From Cryptomeria japonica (lineage: Eukaryota; Streptophyta; Pinopsida; Cupressales; Cupressaceae), in contig NC_081410.1 in assembly GCF_030272615.1 (NCBI RefSeq), positions 123,625,640-123,683,639 on the forward strand: 58,000 nucleotides of DNA, given 5' to 3'. Both the position numbers and the translations under genes were made by a program. This document shows positions 31,231 to 43,345 of the stretch, piece after piece (the stretch's first letter is position 1; the number at the start of each line of letters is the position of its first letter). A model generated the notes under the pieces. That model did no database searches and had not been told where the DNA came from. It saw nothing but the letters and a program-made list of their open reading frames with translations.

Positions 31231-34200
31231 ATTGTTTAAGGTGAGAAAGCATTTCTCGTCATTAAGTGAATGTAAGTTATATTTTGATTCTAATAATATA
31301 TATTGTATTTACAAGTTTCTTTCAGTTGGCTCGAAGAAATAACAATAAAAATTAATTTTGGACAATATCCAGAAGCATATCACAACTATAACGGGAGCTA
31401 CATAATTGTAATATGATGGGATTGTAGTAATACTTGGGAAGCAACCTATTAATTGTGATATAAAGGAAATTTTATAGATAGAAAATAAGAGGCAACACAA
31501 GTGTAACATGAGAATATCATAAATAGAATATGATATGTATCACAAGAGTAATACAATCATATTCTAAAAAGATGACCTACATATATTTTATTTATCATTA
31601 TATTTGTGGCTATTTAAGAAATTGATAATAGTTTGCTCTATTGTTGTAAGCATCTTGTCATTTTTAGTGAATTTTTCCATGCGAAAGGTATTGGATAATT
31701 CATGTTGAGTATCATGGACAAATATTAAAAGGTAATGGTAGAAAAATTTAATCTTCATAACAAACTCATTCCCATGGAACATAGAATCTTTAGGAAATTC
31801 GATAAGAGCTCAAGAAAATAGGTGAATCATATATTTTGGAATAACTTTTTGATTATTTGGTGAAATCCACTTGCAACATGAATTATTTCCATTTAGATGG
31901 CATAAGTGGTTAGTATTTTTTATTGTTTCCTTAATTGAACATATACAATTCTATGCCCAATTTACGTAAGGTTTCTACCATTTTGAGCTATGATTATTGT
32001 AAATTAAATAGTTTAATGAGAAAGTAAGTGACAAAATGTTGTAGGTGGAGTGCAAGTATAATGAAATACATTGGATTATTTCTAAGAAGCACAATGACAT
32101 TGTTCAAATAATTCCCAATTTTTTTCTCATTATTGTATACTATCTTTCCTATTTTTAAGGGAGGATGCTTTTTTGTTGCAAATAAAAATTGAAGTCTTGT
32201 GTAAGATTCACATACCTTTCTTTTTTAGTGATGGCCACGATTAGGTTATGCACTATGATCTTGTTAACCTAGGTGTTCCTATTTACTCGAGGAAGTTGGG
32301 TTTTTCTTTTCACACATATAATGAACCACAAAATATAGACCACTATTTTCTTAAAAGTGTAGGCTATATGTTTAATCAATGCAAGTAAGGGATTATTTTG
32401 ATGTAATGTCAAAGATCATAATTTTTGTACTTTCATTTGACTTATTCTTCATATATTTTCCTCATATCCAATATCATTGGACTATATATAAAGGATATTT
32501 AAAGCACACAATATCATGCATATTTTGGACACAAAGAAAAAGTGGAGCATTGCAAGGGAGGATATATGATGATCAATAAATTTATCTTTGACTATGTATC
32601 CTAGAGCTTCCTTCAAATGCTTTTATAATATCTTAAAAAACAAATGTATGGCTTCTTATTAGTAAATTTATCCACTATCACATCCCTTTATGCACTTATT
32701 CCTCAAATTGTCTAATGTGTAGTTTTCTATTTCTCTTCAACCATATGCACACTATAGAATGCTTACTTCTTCTTTTTTTGACTCAGTTGTAACTGATTAT
32801 CAAAGGAATTTGATACATGACACAAATATCTCAATTTATATGGCAAATAGTTAGTGGCAAACTCATATTTGGGTGATGTGGCAAGCCTTTCCCTTGGTAG
32901 AACCATCTAATGCTAATCATATCCACTCAAACATTATTTATGATTTGCATAGAGCATAGAAAGATAAAAATCCCTATATATTCCACCATTGACCTACTCA
33001 AGTTTAGTATCAACATTCTCATTTACTGGTAAGGTTACAAGTTTCATTCTTATTAAGATTGATCACACTACTCTCACTCATTGAGTAATTTCAATGAGGA
33101 ATCACGTCCTCCCTTGCTAAATTTTTTGTTCCTCTTTGTCATGGTTACTGACTTTCACTTCATGCTTTAAGAAGTAGCCCTCCTAGGAGGATGTTTGCCT
33201 ATTTCTTTTGACTATATTATTTCATGTCATAAAATCTTATAATACTCTTATTGTAAAGATTTGATTTCTTCCATTTTTGTATGATAAATAGTGCATACCG
33301 ATTCATAGGTATTGATATAGTCTCATTACAACAACTTTTCTTAGTGGAATATTTGTACTTAAAGAAGCTATTTTCAACATCTAAGTAAAACTCTTGCTCA
33401 TCTTTATTCATTTTTAGTGCAACTACCATTAGGTTGTCACATCTAGTGAAAACCAAATGTATCAAAATATCATACAACACATTAATTTGTTTTAAGTTCA
33501 AAATTAGATTAAGGATAAGTCTCGTGTTAAAATCTCCAATTCCACGCATCCTTACGATTCTTAGAGCTTCAATATGCTTCGAGAATATTTAATGAGATTG
33601 TTTTAATGCTTGTGTTAAACTTATTTCTTCTTTTAAAATCTCTATCCTATTACAAATAACTTGCATCTCTTATTATGAAATGAAAATTGAGACAAGTCAA
33701 TTATGTCATTAGATTTAATTAAACATTACGTGGTACTTGAGAAATACTTACATTCACAATTAGAAACTTGTCCTATAGATCTACTCTAGTAGGGAAACAA
33801 TCACACATATTAGTGAATGTCTAGCCATGGAAGTAGAAGAATAGTTACATATTGATTATTTCATTATTGAATTTGATAGATAACATTTACACTCCATTGA
33901 GCACCCTTTTTTAGCAAATATCCAAATATAATTATTTAATTTTGTGACTTTATCTCAAATTATCAAGAAATAAAATCTTTAAAGACCTCTTATTAAAAGT
34001 CAGGCTTCTCTGTTGACCCAATTACACTTTTAATGTTTATAGGGAATTCTATCTATTTTATATGTTTACTATCACATCTAAACATATTTTTGTAGTGGAA
34101 ACATGTCACTTATCAAAGACACCCCTCATACCAAATCACAAGGCACAAAAAGTCAATATGCACCACTATATAAAGATTTACATTTTAAAAAGTCAATAAA

Positions 34201-34883
34201 CTCTTGCATATCATAATCAAAATGTTGAAATGGCTAATGTATGCACCACCATTGAATGAGCCTATCGAGAATGTAAAAGTATTCTTGTTAGGCTATCAAC
34301 ACTCATATTTGACCATAAACCACCATACATGGTTGAAGGTTTCTCATAGCCACCAAGATTTACTAAGAAAAAATAAAATCTCTTATCAACATGGATAGAC
34401 CTCAACCATGAATCTAAGAACTAGATATTACTCCCCAAAACTTGAATTTCTCAAAAAGACTAAAATCAATGACAAATACTAAAGCAAAAATGCTACTTAT
34501 ACACTTGGATGCCACTAACGAATCATATAGGCACATGAAAGCAATTTGAATTGCTCCTTTCTTCCTCCACCACTTTCTCCATTTATTTTTCACCACGACC
34601 TTGGTGGTTATCTAAAAATATCATATTTGAAACAAACACTAAAAAAAGAGGATTTTCAATGCCTTTACAAAAACATCCTCATGCTATCTTTTGTAGATAA
34701 TTTGGAACTCTAACCTACTCAAATTTCTATACAAATTGGGTTGATAGTTTGAGATTTTAAGGAGTCGGAAAAAATAAGAACCCATATGTAGGTAGAAGGA
34801 TAAAAATAAACCAAATTTCCCAAATCTTTGAAAGATAGGTGGAGCTCGAGTAGGTTTACAATAGTTCAATCATTGAGTCTAAT
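31231..34883. other. 3.6 kb AT-rich stretch, no gene seen
   Basis: Short open frames occur on both strands (longest 110 residues on minus, 33217-33549) but have low-complexity composition and no domain-like pattern. No LTR pair, tRNA or tandem array was recognised. Possibly very old transposon debris. Confidence 0.5.
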
Positions 34884-35000
34884 GAAGGTGTAATAACCCA
34901 TCTTCATTTCCTATTTCATGTAATAACCCACCAAAATTGATTCAACAAAAATTGAGTATTTTTTTTTTTTTTCATTATGTTTTATTCAATTGCATACTCT

Positions 35001-35160
35001 GGGCATCCATCCAATTAGGATTAGGCATTCATCCATTCAGGATGAGCTTCTAACCATACGGGTTAGGCAATTGTCCATACGGGACGTAAAATTCCATCTA
35101 TCCAATACGGGATAGGCATCTACCCATACGGGGTAGGCATCCATCCAAACGGGATAGGAG
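35001..35160. repeat. ~22 base minisatellite, seven units
   Basis: Variants of CCATACGGGATAGGCATCTA follow each other (GGCATCCATCCAATTAGGATTA to CATCCAAACGGGATAGG). Units are 20-23 bases, with one longer spacing near 35085. Part of the 3.6 kb LTR-like unit. Confidence 0.8.
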
Positions 35161-36110
35161 ATGCTCTGGCCAGAGACTTAGACTCATCGGGACCATTCGG
35201 GTCCTGAGCCACTCACTAAGTACTACACTCTTCTAACAAGAATGCACCGAGGTCGCCGTCCTTAGGAGTAATTAAAAATAATACAAGCTTGAATTCCGCC
35301 TCAGAATTTGGCTTAAAGCCTCGGGAAGTCAAGCGAATCCATACGGGATTCCTTCCGAGTATGCATTGAATTAAATTGATTATCTTATCTTTAATTAGGA
35401 TTCTTACTCAACCAAGCCTAGACCCCACCCGCGAACGCCTGAGTACGAGGGACAACTCCGTCCCAAGACTGCCTACATACCCGCTTCGGCACGGGATCAA
35501 GGCGTAAAGTATGTAGTTCTATTTTCTAATCTATGGTTTGATGTAAACTGATTTGTGGGTACGCAACCCTTTCTAGGGTCAGTGTCCCAGACAGTTTCTC
35601 TGCGGTTGCTACCCACGATGGTAGCACTTAAGCGAAGGCTCAAGATGGCCTATTGCTTGTGGCCTAAAAAAGAAAATAACTAGATCCTAATACTTATCAT
35701 GAACGTCACCCAATTGAAAAATGCCAATATCCCTTCAAAAAAAGAAATCAATTTCATGAGAGCTTTTGACTTGACCATCCCTAAGAGGGGTTTACTATGG
35801 TTTATCTCAACGGATGTGAAATTCATTTAAAAGTTATCTTATTAAATTATCGATCCAAGGGGGATTACCCGCCCCTCGGATTTTAACTTCCAAATGTCCC
35901 TTATTACTCCCCAACGATTTATAGGGACGATGCCACAGACGTCGTTAATGCAGCTTTATTAGGCGTTAAGTGCAGTAGTTCAACACGACGGCATTACCCG
36001 TAAGCGTGACCCAGAGGCACCATATATACCGAACGCTGCTAGTTTTGGTTTTCCAACTTCCTTTGTTTAGTTTTCTAACTACGAATAACAAAAATGAAAG
36101 CGTAAATAAT
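35161..36110. other. Less AT-rich non-coding part of the LTR-like unit
   Basis: About 950 bases with higher GC than the surroundings and no long frame. Segments such as GCTTCGGCACGGGATCAAGG and GTTGCTACCCACGATGG look structured, but they do not match tRNA, 5S or other rRNA that I know. Nothing further to assign. Confidence 0.4.
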
Positions 36111-36751
36111 TGAAGTAACTACTTGAAGTGTAAATTGCATAATAATGACCATCACGAAACTTGCATAATAGTAATTGCATGAAAGATGTAATTATTCCAT
36201 AAATAATTCGCATGCTATGAACCATCAATGAAAGCAATTAATCTATGAGAAACTTGCATGATGTAAGAAGACTTAACGAGTCCAAATAACGATTAAATTT
36301 AAGCATTTGTATTAATGTAAGTTAATCTCTAAAGACCAATCAAGTGTCCCAATGATCCTTAATGGGTTGAGTAATTTAATTTTAAGAGGATATAGTCTAC
36401 AATTTTAATACTTACTAAGGGTAATTTAAATATGAACTTGCTACATATTAGCCCAATTTTTTTCTAAGTCGAAATATGATATCTTAAAGTTTACACAAAA
36501 AAAACAAAAAAAAACATTATTTCCTAAATGCCATTACTATCAACTAAAAATTTAACTAAATAACCTAGTAATTGACATAAAGTATTAATTCCTGAATGTC
36601 ATTACTATCAAACTAAAAATTTAACTAAATAACCTAGTAATTGACATAAAGTATTAATCTATATATAAAAGAAAACCCCAAATTAAAATTTCAATTTACA
36701 ATTTAGAAGGGAAAAAAAAAACTTTAATTAAATCACTGGTTTTTACTTTGG

Positions 36752-36935
36752 TATTATATAGGGTGCGGGGTGGGGACCACGGGTCCCATCACCCCTGCGG
36801 CCCTGCATGCGCAGGTCCGCAGAGATGAGGGAACCCGCGGGCCCCCCGTACTACTGCGACGGTTACAACGTAACCGATGCATGCTGCCAACCATTGACGT
36901 AAAACGCCGTGCGTTACGGAGTTCAAGGGGAATTT
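36752..36935 (+). promoter_or_regulatory. TATA-like box followed by a CpG-rich island
   Basis: TATTATATAGGG at 36752 is followed by about 150 bases of strongly GC-rich sequence. This contains short palindromes such as CCCGCGGG, GCATGC and GTTACAACGTAAC. In an otherwise AT-rich unit this may be the core promoter and start region of the LTR. This is inference; there is no transcript evidence. Confidence 0.35.
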
Positions 36936-36967
36936 TAAAGTTCGAAATGATTTCTCCTTTTTTTTTG

Positions 36968-36968
<1 letters not shown>

Positions 36969-37013
<45 letters not shown>
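36969..37013. repeat. (TA)22 microsatellite
   Basis: A TA run of about 45 bases followed by interrupted TATA sequence to about 37050. Confidence 0.95.
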
Positions 37014-37020
<7 letters not shown>

Positions 37021-37230
37021 ATTATATATGTTCTTATATATAATATTATTATTATTATTTTTATACAGGAGTATTGCATTTTTAATTTATTGAAGATCAC
37101 TCAGAGCAGGATAGATAACAGGTAAATAACAATGTTGCAGATTAATTTTCAGAAATAAAATACAATGAAGCAGTAACCAGGGAGGTTCTTCTTCTCTTTT
37201 CTTTTTTTTTTTCATTTCTTTTGTTCTCTA

Positions 37231-37381
37231 CACAGGGAGATCTATTCACAGGGAAAGGAGAAAATTTGTTTGTACACACAGGGAGGTCTGTTCACAGAGA
37301 AAAGAGGAAATTATTTGTACACACAGGGAGTTCTATTTACAGAGAAAAGAGAAAATTTGCTTATATACACAGGGAAAATCT
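37231..37381. repeat. 46 base tandem repeat, just over three units
   Basis: CACAGGGAG starts at 37231, 37277 and 37322, and CACAGGGAA at 37368. Each is followed by TCTATTCACAGGGAAAGGAG-like sequence. It stays open in one frame (37221-37481), giving a repeated FVHTG..YREKRK motif, but there is no support for expression. Confidence 0.85.
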
Positions 37382-37529
37382 TAAACGTATTTCTACAGAG
37401 GATTTAGATAACCAGAAAATGAGAAATCTTAGAGAGATTGATTACAGCAAGATCCTTTCAAATATACATTTCAGACTTTAAATCAAATAACCAGAGAAAA
37501 GATTCAAATCTAAAACTTAATAAGATATT

Positions 37530-37945
37530 TTAACGATTTAATCTGGATGAATCTAATTCTTATCAAACTTTGAAATGAATGGATCTAATTTTTATCAAAA
37601 AAATCTGAAAACAATGAATCTAATTTTCATCAAATGACTCTATTCTCCTAAATCATTTAATCTACTTCTTATCAAAACTGAAACTAATTTCTTATCAAGA
37701 ATCTAAAACAAATGAATCTCATTCTCATCAATAATTTAATCTACTTTTTATCAAAATCTGAAACTAATTTTTATCAAGAATCTGAAACAATGAATCTCAT
37801 TCTCATCAAACAATTTAATCTACTTTTTATCAAACAATTTAATCTACTTCTTATCAAAAAACTGAAACTAATTTCTTATCAAGAATCTAAAACAAATGAA
37901 TCTCATTCTCATCAAATGATTCTAATTTCCTAAATAATTTAATCA
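37530..37945. repeat. A/T-rich nested tandem repeat (AATCTxxTTxTTATCAAA)
   Basis: Blocks AATCTCATTCTCATCAAA, AATCTACTTTTTATCAAA and AAACTAATTTCTTATCAAG alternate. A longer unit of about 70-150 bases is repeated two to three times, for example from 37665 and again from 37845. Each frame has stops. Confidence 0.8.
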
Positions 37946-38509
37946 AATCTAATCTACAACAAGAATAAGATGCACGAAACTAAGATTGAAAGAACCTGGG
38001 TGCTTGAAAATGGTGTAGAGTCTTCCTTGATCCTCCAAATTGAAGAGAAGTCCTCCCAACAAAATCTTAGCTGAAAATGAAAATGAAAATTGACTACAAA
38101 GGAGAATTTAACTTGCAGAATTTCTTATGGAATAGCCAACACCTCTTTTGAAACTTGTACCTCTTTTATAAAAGAAATTTCAAATTCCCACTACCTAATT
38201 ATTAATTGAAAAAAAAGAGATTCTCTCCCAATTTGGCCTCCATGCAAATTGATTAGGCTTAGTGGGAGGAGTTACATGCAAGGTGGTGGAGAAGTCTCTA
38301 GAAGCTTCTTATTCCTCCTACAACATGTGCCTTAATTTGAGTGAGGGAAATTAAATAACCAATTAAAAATATATATATATTTTCCATGTGTGTGTGTGGT
38401 TTATTATTTTTATTCCCTTACAATATTCATTCAATAGTTTATCCAAGGAAATATAATAGAGTTTTGTATTTAAATCAAAAAGGTGATAAAGGAGGGTTGT
38501 GACAGAAGG

Positions 38510-38858
38510 AAGTTGGAAGAGGAAATTCGAGGGTGGGGATGGTAGTTGTAGTGTTTCACACAAATGCTACAATACACTTTTTCATGTCTTCCCCTTAGCT
38601 TCACATCTTCACCTTGCTTCACAACTTTGTTCCAAGTTGAGATCTTCCAAATTAATAGATGGGATAATAAGTTTTAAATTTCTTTGTTCTATTATGGATG
38701 TAGAAGTATCCTATGTGGAACATCTCCCAAGTCATGGGGACCTCTTTGTCTAGTTGAATTTTCAACTTCTTTTATAAGATAAGAATCTTGTAGAACAACA
38801 TTCTATGCACATGGGCATCCTCTTGGAGAGGATAGTTGTTTGTCCAATAATCTAGAAA
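38510..38858. other. Flank of the LTR-like unit, no gene assigned
   Basis: An 84-residue open frame (38499-38753) starts inside the end of the LTR-like unit and shows no family pattern. Otherwise unremarkable. Confidence 0.4.
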
Positions 38859-39090
38859 CTCTTAGAATGTGGTGGGAAGTGTGACATTTCATGACTTGCC
38901 CCTAGATAAAAGTAGGCTAGGTGGAGGGTAGAATATATCACTAAAGGATCCATGCCTATTTGATTGAGGGAATCCTCTTAGAATGTGGTGGGAAGTGCGA
39001 CATTTCATGACTTGCCCCTAGATAAAAGTAGGCTAGGTGGAGGGTAGAATATATCACTAAAGGATCCATGCCTATTTGATTGAGGGAATC
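38859..39090. repeat. Tandem duplication, 116-base unit, nearly perfect
   Basis: CTCTTAGAATGTGGTGGGAAG starts at 38859 and at 38975. The two copies differ at one base seen (AGTGTGACA against AGTGCGACA). Recent event. Confidence 0.95.
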
Positions 39091-39544
39091 ATAAATTTAT
39101 TGCTAATCTTGAAAGTGAATCTTAACAAACCATATTCATTAAAAAAAAAATGTCCATTTTATTTAATAATAATAAAACTACAAGTAGGGACTTTCTTTTT
39201 TAAAGATCAAATATTGAAAATTAGGATACTTCCTATTGCTAAATAATAATAAAATATAAAGTATATAGAAAGATGGAAAATAAAATAGTATGTAAGGAAG
39301 AGATGTGGAGATGGTAGAGGAAGTGGGTGCCTTGCAAGGAATTAGAGTTAGCTAAAACTTAAGTAAAAGTATTCACATGGATTTTAAAATCTTTTGAAAG
39401 TTAATATTGTCATTACCATTCACTTATCAAAATTACTAGGTAAGAAAAGAAATGGCGAGCATAAATATATTTGAATCCAAAAAACTTTGTATTGTTAAAA
39501 ATTTGTGTTCTATTTGAATTGCTAGGAATATTGCCTTAGTTTCC
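39091..39544. other. AT-rich, no gene seen
   Basis: About 450 bases without frames or repeats of note. Confidence 0.5.
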
Positions 39545-39680
39545 TTATATTGCATACTTTTGATAATATTTCTAAAAGTTTTGATATTACATACTTTTGA
39601 TAATATTTCTAAAAGTTTTGATTAAGTTAAACGAAAAAAATATTTCTAAAAGTTTTGATTAAGTTAAACGAAAAAAATCT
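39545..39680. repeat. Two overlapping tandem duplications (about 46 and 37 bases)
   Basis: CATACTTTTGATAATATTTC... occurs at 39553 and 39590. ATTTCTAAAAGTTTTGATTA...AACGAAAAAAAT occurs at 39605 and 39642 without visible mismatch. The second duplication includes the end of the first, so they arose stepwise. Confidence 0.9.
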
Positions 39681-39689
39681 GTGAGTCTA

Positions 39690-40280
39690 TGTAATTGTAA
39701 CATGCCATTGCTAATAGTTGCGTATCAAACTATAGAGCACCATGCCACCATTGTATGTTGTTATGAAGATTTGGTGTTTTCTCTACTACAACTCTTACAA
39801 GTGATTTTTTCTAAGATTTAGTATTTTCTCTACTACTACTACCACTCTTTCCTTGATGATGGATCATAGAATTTGATCCAAAACATTAACTTTAAAAATC
39901 TACACAATTTAATCTAGAAAAAAAAGCTTGAATTTTTTTTATCAATTGTATAAACATACATACAAAATAAAAATTATTAAAACAAATCCATTACACATCT
40001 AAAATAAAAGTATTAATTAATATTATATAAAAATCTTAATATAGAAAACACATTACACAAAAATTAATACCCAAAAGTTATTAATTTGTTTAAATATATA
40101 CTCAAATATCTAGTGTTGAGAGAATGTTCAAAACTAACCAACCAAACTACTCTTGAAAGAATGTTCGAAACTAACGGTAAAAAAAATTCAAATGAAACCT
40201 ACAACGGTAACATGGAGCGGGGAAAAGCATGTGAAGTTAACAACAAAACCCTTGGCATTTGTCACATCGATACAGATACA
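39690..40280. other. AT-rich, no gene seen
   Basis: Contains a short imperfect repeat GAAAGAATGTTCGAAACTAAC (40120-40175). No coding content recognised. Confidence 0.4.
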
Positions 40281-40600
40281 TTCTTTCTTTTGTTTTTTTT
40301 TCTGTCGATGCTATGTTTTTCTGTTCTGTTTTCTGGTTATTTCTTTATTTTTTCTTAGGATTTTCATTTTTCTTGGAGTTTGTCTGCAGGTAACATTCTG
40401 TCTTTTGTTTTTCTTTTCTGTCAATGCTATCTTTTTCTATTCTGTTTTCTGGTTGTTTCTTGATTATGTTTTTCTATTCTTCCAGATAATTCTGATCACG
40501 CATAGGATTATGAGAGCAAAATTCTTGATTATGATTATGTTTTTCTATGTTATTCTATTCTTCCAGGTAATTCTTCTTCCAGGTAATTCTTTGTAGAGAT
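40281..40600. repeat. T-rich tandem repeat, about 116-base unit
   Basis: TCTGTCGATGCTATGTTTTTC at 40301 and TCTGTCAATGCTATCTTTTTC at 40417 are followed by the same CTGTTTTCTGGTT block. Further partial units (TTTTTCTATTCTTCCAG) follow to 40590. The long Phe-rich frame here is an artefact of T-rich sequence. Confidence 0.75.
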
Positions 40601-41185
40601 TATCTTTATTATTATTATTTGACAATTTGTGTAGTAGCAGATGAAGAGGCAGAGTAGAGGATTGTTTACTAAAATTGTGCATTGATCAATACCCTACGAT
40701 TAGTAATAGAGAGCTAAAAATGGCATGAAAATTTGATTCAATTCTTTGCATTAATTTTAGCTATCATGGCATTGTTCTCCATTGAATTCACGAGGCCAAA
40801 ATAGCCAATAAATGAAACCCTAATAACTTTCTATTTTCCACCTCTGAAAACTACTTCAAAATTGCATTAAAACGATGGATAACAAGAGCTGCGCTGCAGC
40901 TAGTCCCTGCCTAATGCAAAAAAAAATGGCAAAAATGTATCATTTGGATTAAATTGTCATATTTGACTTGAGGAAATTAGCGTATGCATTTAGTAGAGGC
41001 ATTCCATTTAATTGTGGCATTGAAATTGTAGTGCTTTGAGGCTAGGGAGTCGTTTCCTTGCTGGTGGCAGTTATGTTTTGACTGCTGACATGTGTTCTGG
41101 GTCAGAGTCTTTCTCACAGGCTATTACACTTCATTTCCTAGCCTTGCTACATCTATTAGAAACTGAATGCTGCAGTAAAGACCTT
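40601..41185. other. No gene assigned
   Basis: About 580 bases of ordinary complexity. A 63-residue frame at 41036 overlaps the start of the duplicated block and has no family pattern. Confidence 0.4.
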
Positions 41186-43345
41186 AATATTCTTGCATGC
41201 TGGCGGCTTAGAGTAGATCATCAGTAATATTTTTCGTGCAATCTTGATAGGATTATCTATTTTAAGCCATGAAACATGACTGATTGATAGCATCCTATTC
41301 TTGGCTAAGCCTGTTTTTAGGCTGGCTGGGACCTTTCCATATTTGAAACCAATTTTCCTATAAAACAAACACTTAAAGGATGGGTAAAGTAGCTCGGAGT
41401 GAATAGAAAAATAATGAAAAATCTTATTCCTTATTTGAGGACTGAGAGATTAGAGGATATAGAAGGATGCAGCATTCGTAAGGCTGCTGTAAAGGCCTAT
41501 TGCCATGTAATGTGAGAAGACTGCAAATCCCTGTTACTAGACTGCAAGTACGTTTTCTATTATTGTTTCTGAATGTGTGTTTTACCCCATGGCTGTGTGT
41601 GTGCATTTTGGCTACTAGGATTAGCTACATTTCGATCCCCAACTGCATCAAACACTGTCAATTTACTATCACAGGCAATTATTCCTAAATTGATGGCAGC
41701 TGACTAGTTAATCCATCCCTCCAATAGTGGAGTTAACTAATAGGCACAGAAGACTCAGCCACTGCTTAACTAGATAAAAAGAATATATAGCTGCTGCTCA
41801 ACTAGAGGACAAAAGATTCAGACACCTTATTCTTAAAGTTAAAAAAACTGAAAGTCTACCAGCTTTCTAATCCTATGTTGACATTCCATTCAATAAATAG
41901 TTGTGGATTGAAAAAGTGGACATAACAAATTCTCCTTTCTGAATTTTCTTATCCTTAAGCAAACAAAGCTACATGATCTACGATGTTAATCAATTCCCAA
42001 GCAGCATCCTACAAAACTCTGCACTGTGCCTGATCCGGGTGGATATGTTCTCCACCAAAAAAATTGATAATCAGTGATATTCTTGCATGCTGGCGGCTTA
42101 TAGTAGATCATCAGTAATATTTTTCCTGCAATCTTGATAGGATTATCCATTTTAAGCCATGAAACATGACTGATTGATAGCATCCTATTCTTGGCTAAGC
42201 CTGTTTTTAGGCTGGCTGGGACCTTTCCATATTTGAAACCAATTTTCCTATAAAACAAACACTTAAGTATGGGTAAAGTAGCTTGGAGTGAATAGAAAAA
42301 TAATGAAAAATCTTGTTCCTTAGTTGAGGACTGAGAGATTAGAGGATATAAAAGGATATAGTATTCGTAAGGCTGCCGTAAAGGCCTATTGCCATGTAAT
42401 GTGAGATTGAGAAGATTACAACCTATGGCTTCATTGAGGACGGTTGATTGTTTGAGGTCAAGAAGAAGACTGCAAATCCCTGTTACTAGACTGCATTCCT
42501 ATGAGGCAAGTACGTTTTCTAAGATTTAATTAATAAAGAAAATTGTTTTCTATTATTGTTTCTGAATGTGTGTTTTACTCCATGGCTGTGTGTGTGCATT
42601 TTGACTACTAGGATTAGCTACATTTCGATCTCCAAGTGCATCAAACACTGTCAATTTACACCTTACCTAGGGACAGCCTAAAAATTCTATGGGCATTGTT
42701 TGGATGGTCCTTCCTTCCGACCTTCCTTCCAACCAGCCGGATGCATTGGACTATTCTCCTTGCCTGGGGTGAAGGAATCATATAGCTAGATTTCTCCACG
42801 GTCGGATGAAGTTCTTCTTTGCGTACTATCCGAACCAGGGAGGGAAATCAAACAGCAGGGAGGACTAGCTATTGGAAAGAACCCAGAAACCGGATGCTCG
42901 GCAGGAAAGAATGTTTGGCCATAGAAGCAGTTTTCCAGCACCTACAATTCAACTATAACTATAATTGAATCATAGTCAATTATTCCTAAATTGGTGGCAG
43001 CTAACTAGTTAATCCATCCCTCCATTAGTGGAGTTAACTAATAATCACACAAGACTCAGCCACTGCTTATCTAGATAACACGAATATTTAGCTGCTGCTC
43101 AACTAGAGGACAAAAGACTCAGACACCTTATTCTTAAAGTTAAAATGCAACATACATTTCTAACTAAAAACTGAAAGTCTACTACTTTCTAATCCTATGT
43201 TGACATTCCATTCAATAAATAGTTGTAGATTGAAAAGTGGACATAACAAATTCTCCTTCCTGAATTTGCTTATCCTTACAAAGCTACATGATCTACGATG
43301 TTAATCAATTCCCAAGCATCCTACAAAACTCTGCACTGTGCCTCT
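41186..43345. repeat. Tandem duplication of a ~0.85 kb block, second copy enlarged
   Basis: Copy 1 is 41186-42020 and copy 2 is about 42080-43345. Both contain CTTGCATGCTGGCGGCTTA, GGCTGGCTGGGACC, GCAAATCCCTGTTACTAGAC and ACTAGTTAATCCATCCCTCC in this order, with few differences. Copy 2 has an extra ~55 bases near 42410-42465 and a ~308 base insertion at 42660-42967. Short frames in both copies are the same non-coding sequence. Confidence 0.9.
42660..42967. mobile_element. ~308 base insertion in the second duplicate, MITE-like
   Basis: Absent at the equivalent place in copy 1 (near 41666), so it entered after the duplication or was lost from copy 1. It is GC-richer than its surroundings. GGGCATTGTTTGGAT at 42691 and the reverse complement of 42846-42860 (CCCTGCTGTTTGATT) look like imperfect inverted repeats, as in hAT-type MITEs. 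Exact ends and target duplication are unclear. Confidence 0.45.

Larger units (their letters stand above)
34889..38504 (+). mobile_element. 3.6 kb LTR-like unit (solo LTR or short non-autonomous LTR element)
   Basis: Starts TGTAATAACCCATC and ends GAGGGTTGTGACA, the TGTAA...CCC / GGG...ACA end pair common in plant Ty3/gypsy LTRs. The flanking 5 bases are GAAGG on both sides (34884-34888 and 38505-38509), a perfect target duplication. A second TGTAATAACCCA follows 30 bases after the first. Inside are a ~22 base repeat, a long leader-like part (35.2-36.1 kb), a CpG-rich island, (TA)n, a 46 base repeat and an A/T-rich repeat. No gag or pol. Without a second LTR copy inside, a very long solo LTR is the simplest reading. 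Strand is a guess from the TATATAGG at 36753. Confidence 0.7.

Noticed and set aside
33217-33549. 110-residue minus-strand frame
   Set aside because: Composition is that of AT-rich random sequence and no domain is visible.
35161-36110. Higher-GC segment considered as rRNA or tRNA cluster
   Set aside because: No cloverleaf, 5S boxes or rRNA core motif recognised; it lies inside the LTR-like unit with a target duplication.
36789-37100. Frames through the TA microsatellite and CpG island
   Set aside because: Ile-Tyr repeat from the microsatellite; opposite-strand frames overlap and neither shows a protein family.
40086-40596. Phe-rich frames resembling membrane segments
   Set aside because: Produced by T-rich tandem repeats; no start context or homology pattern.
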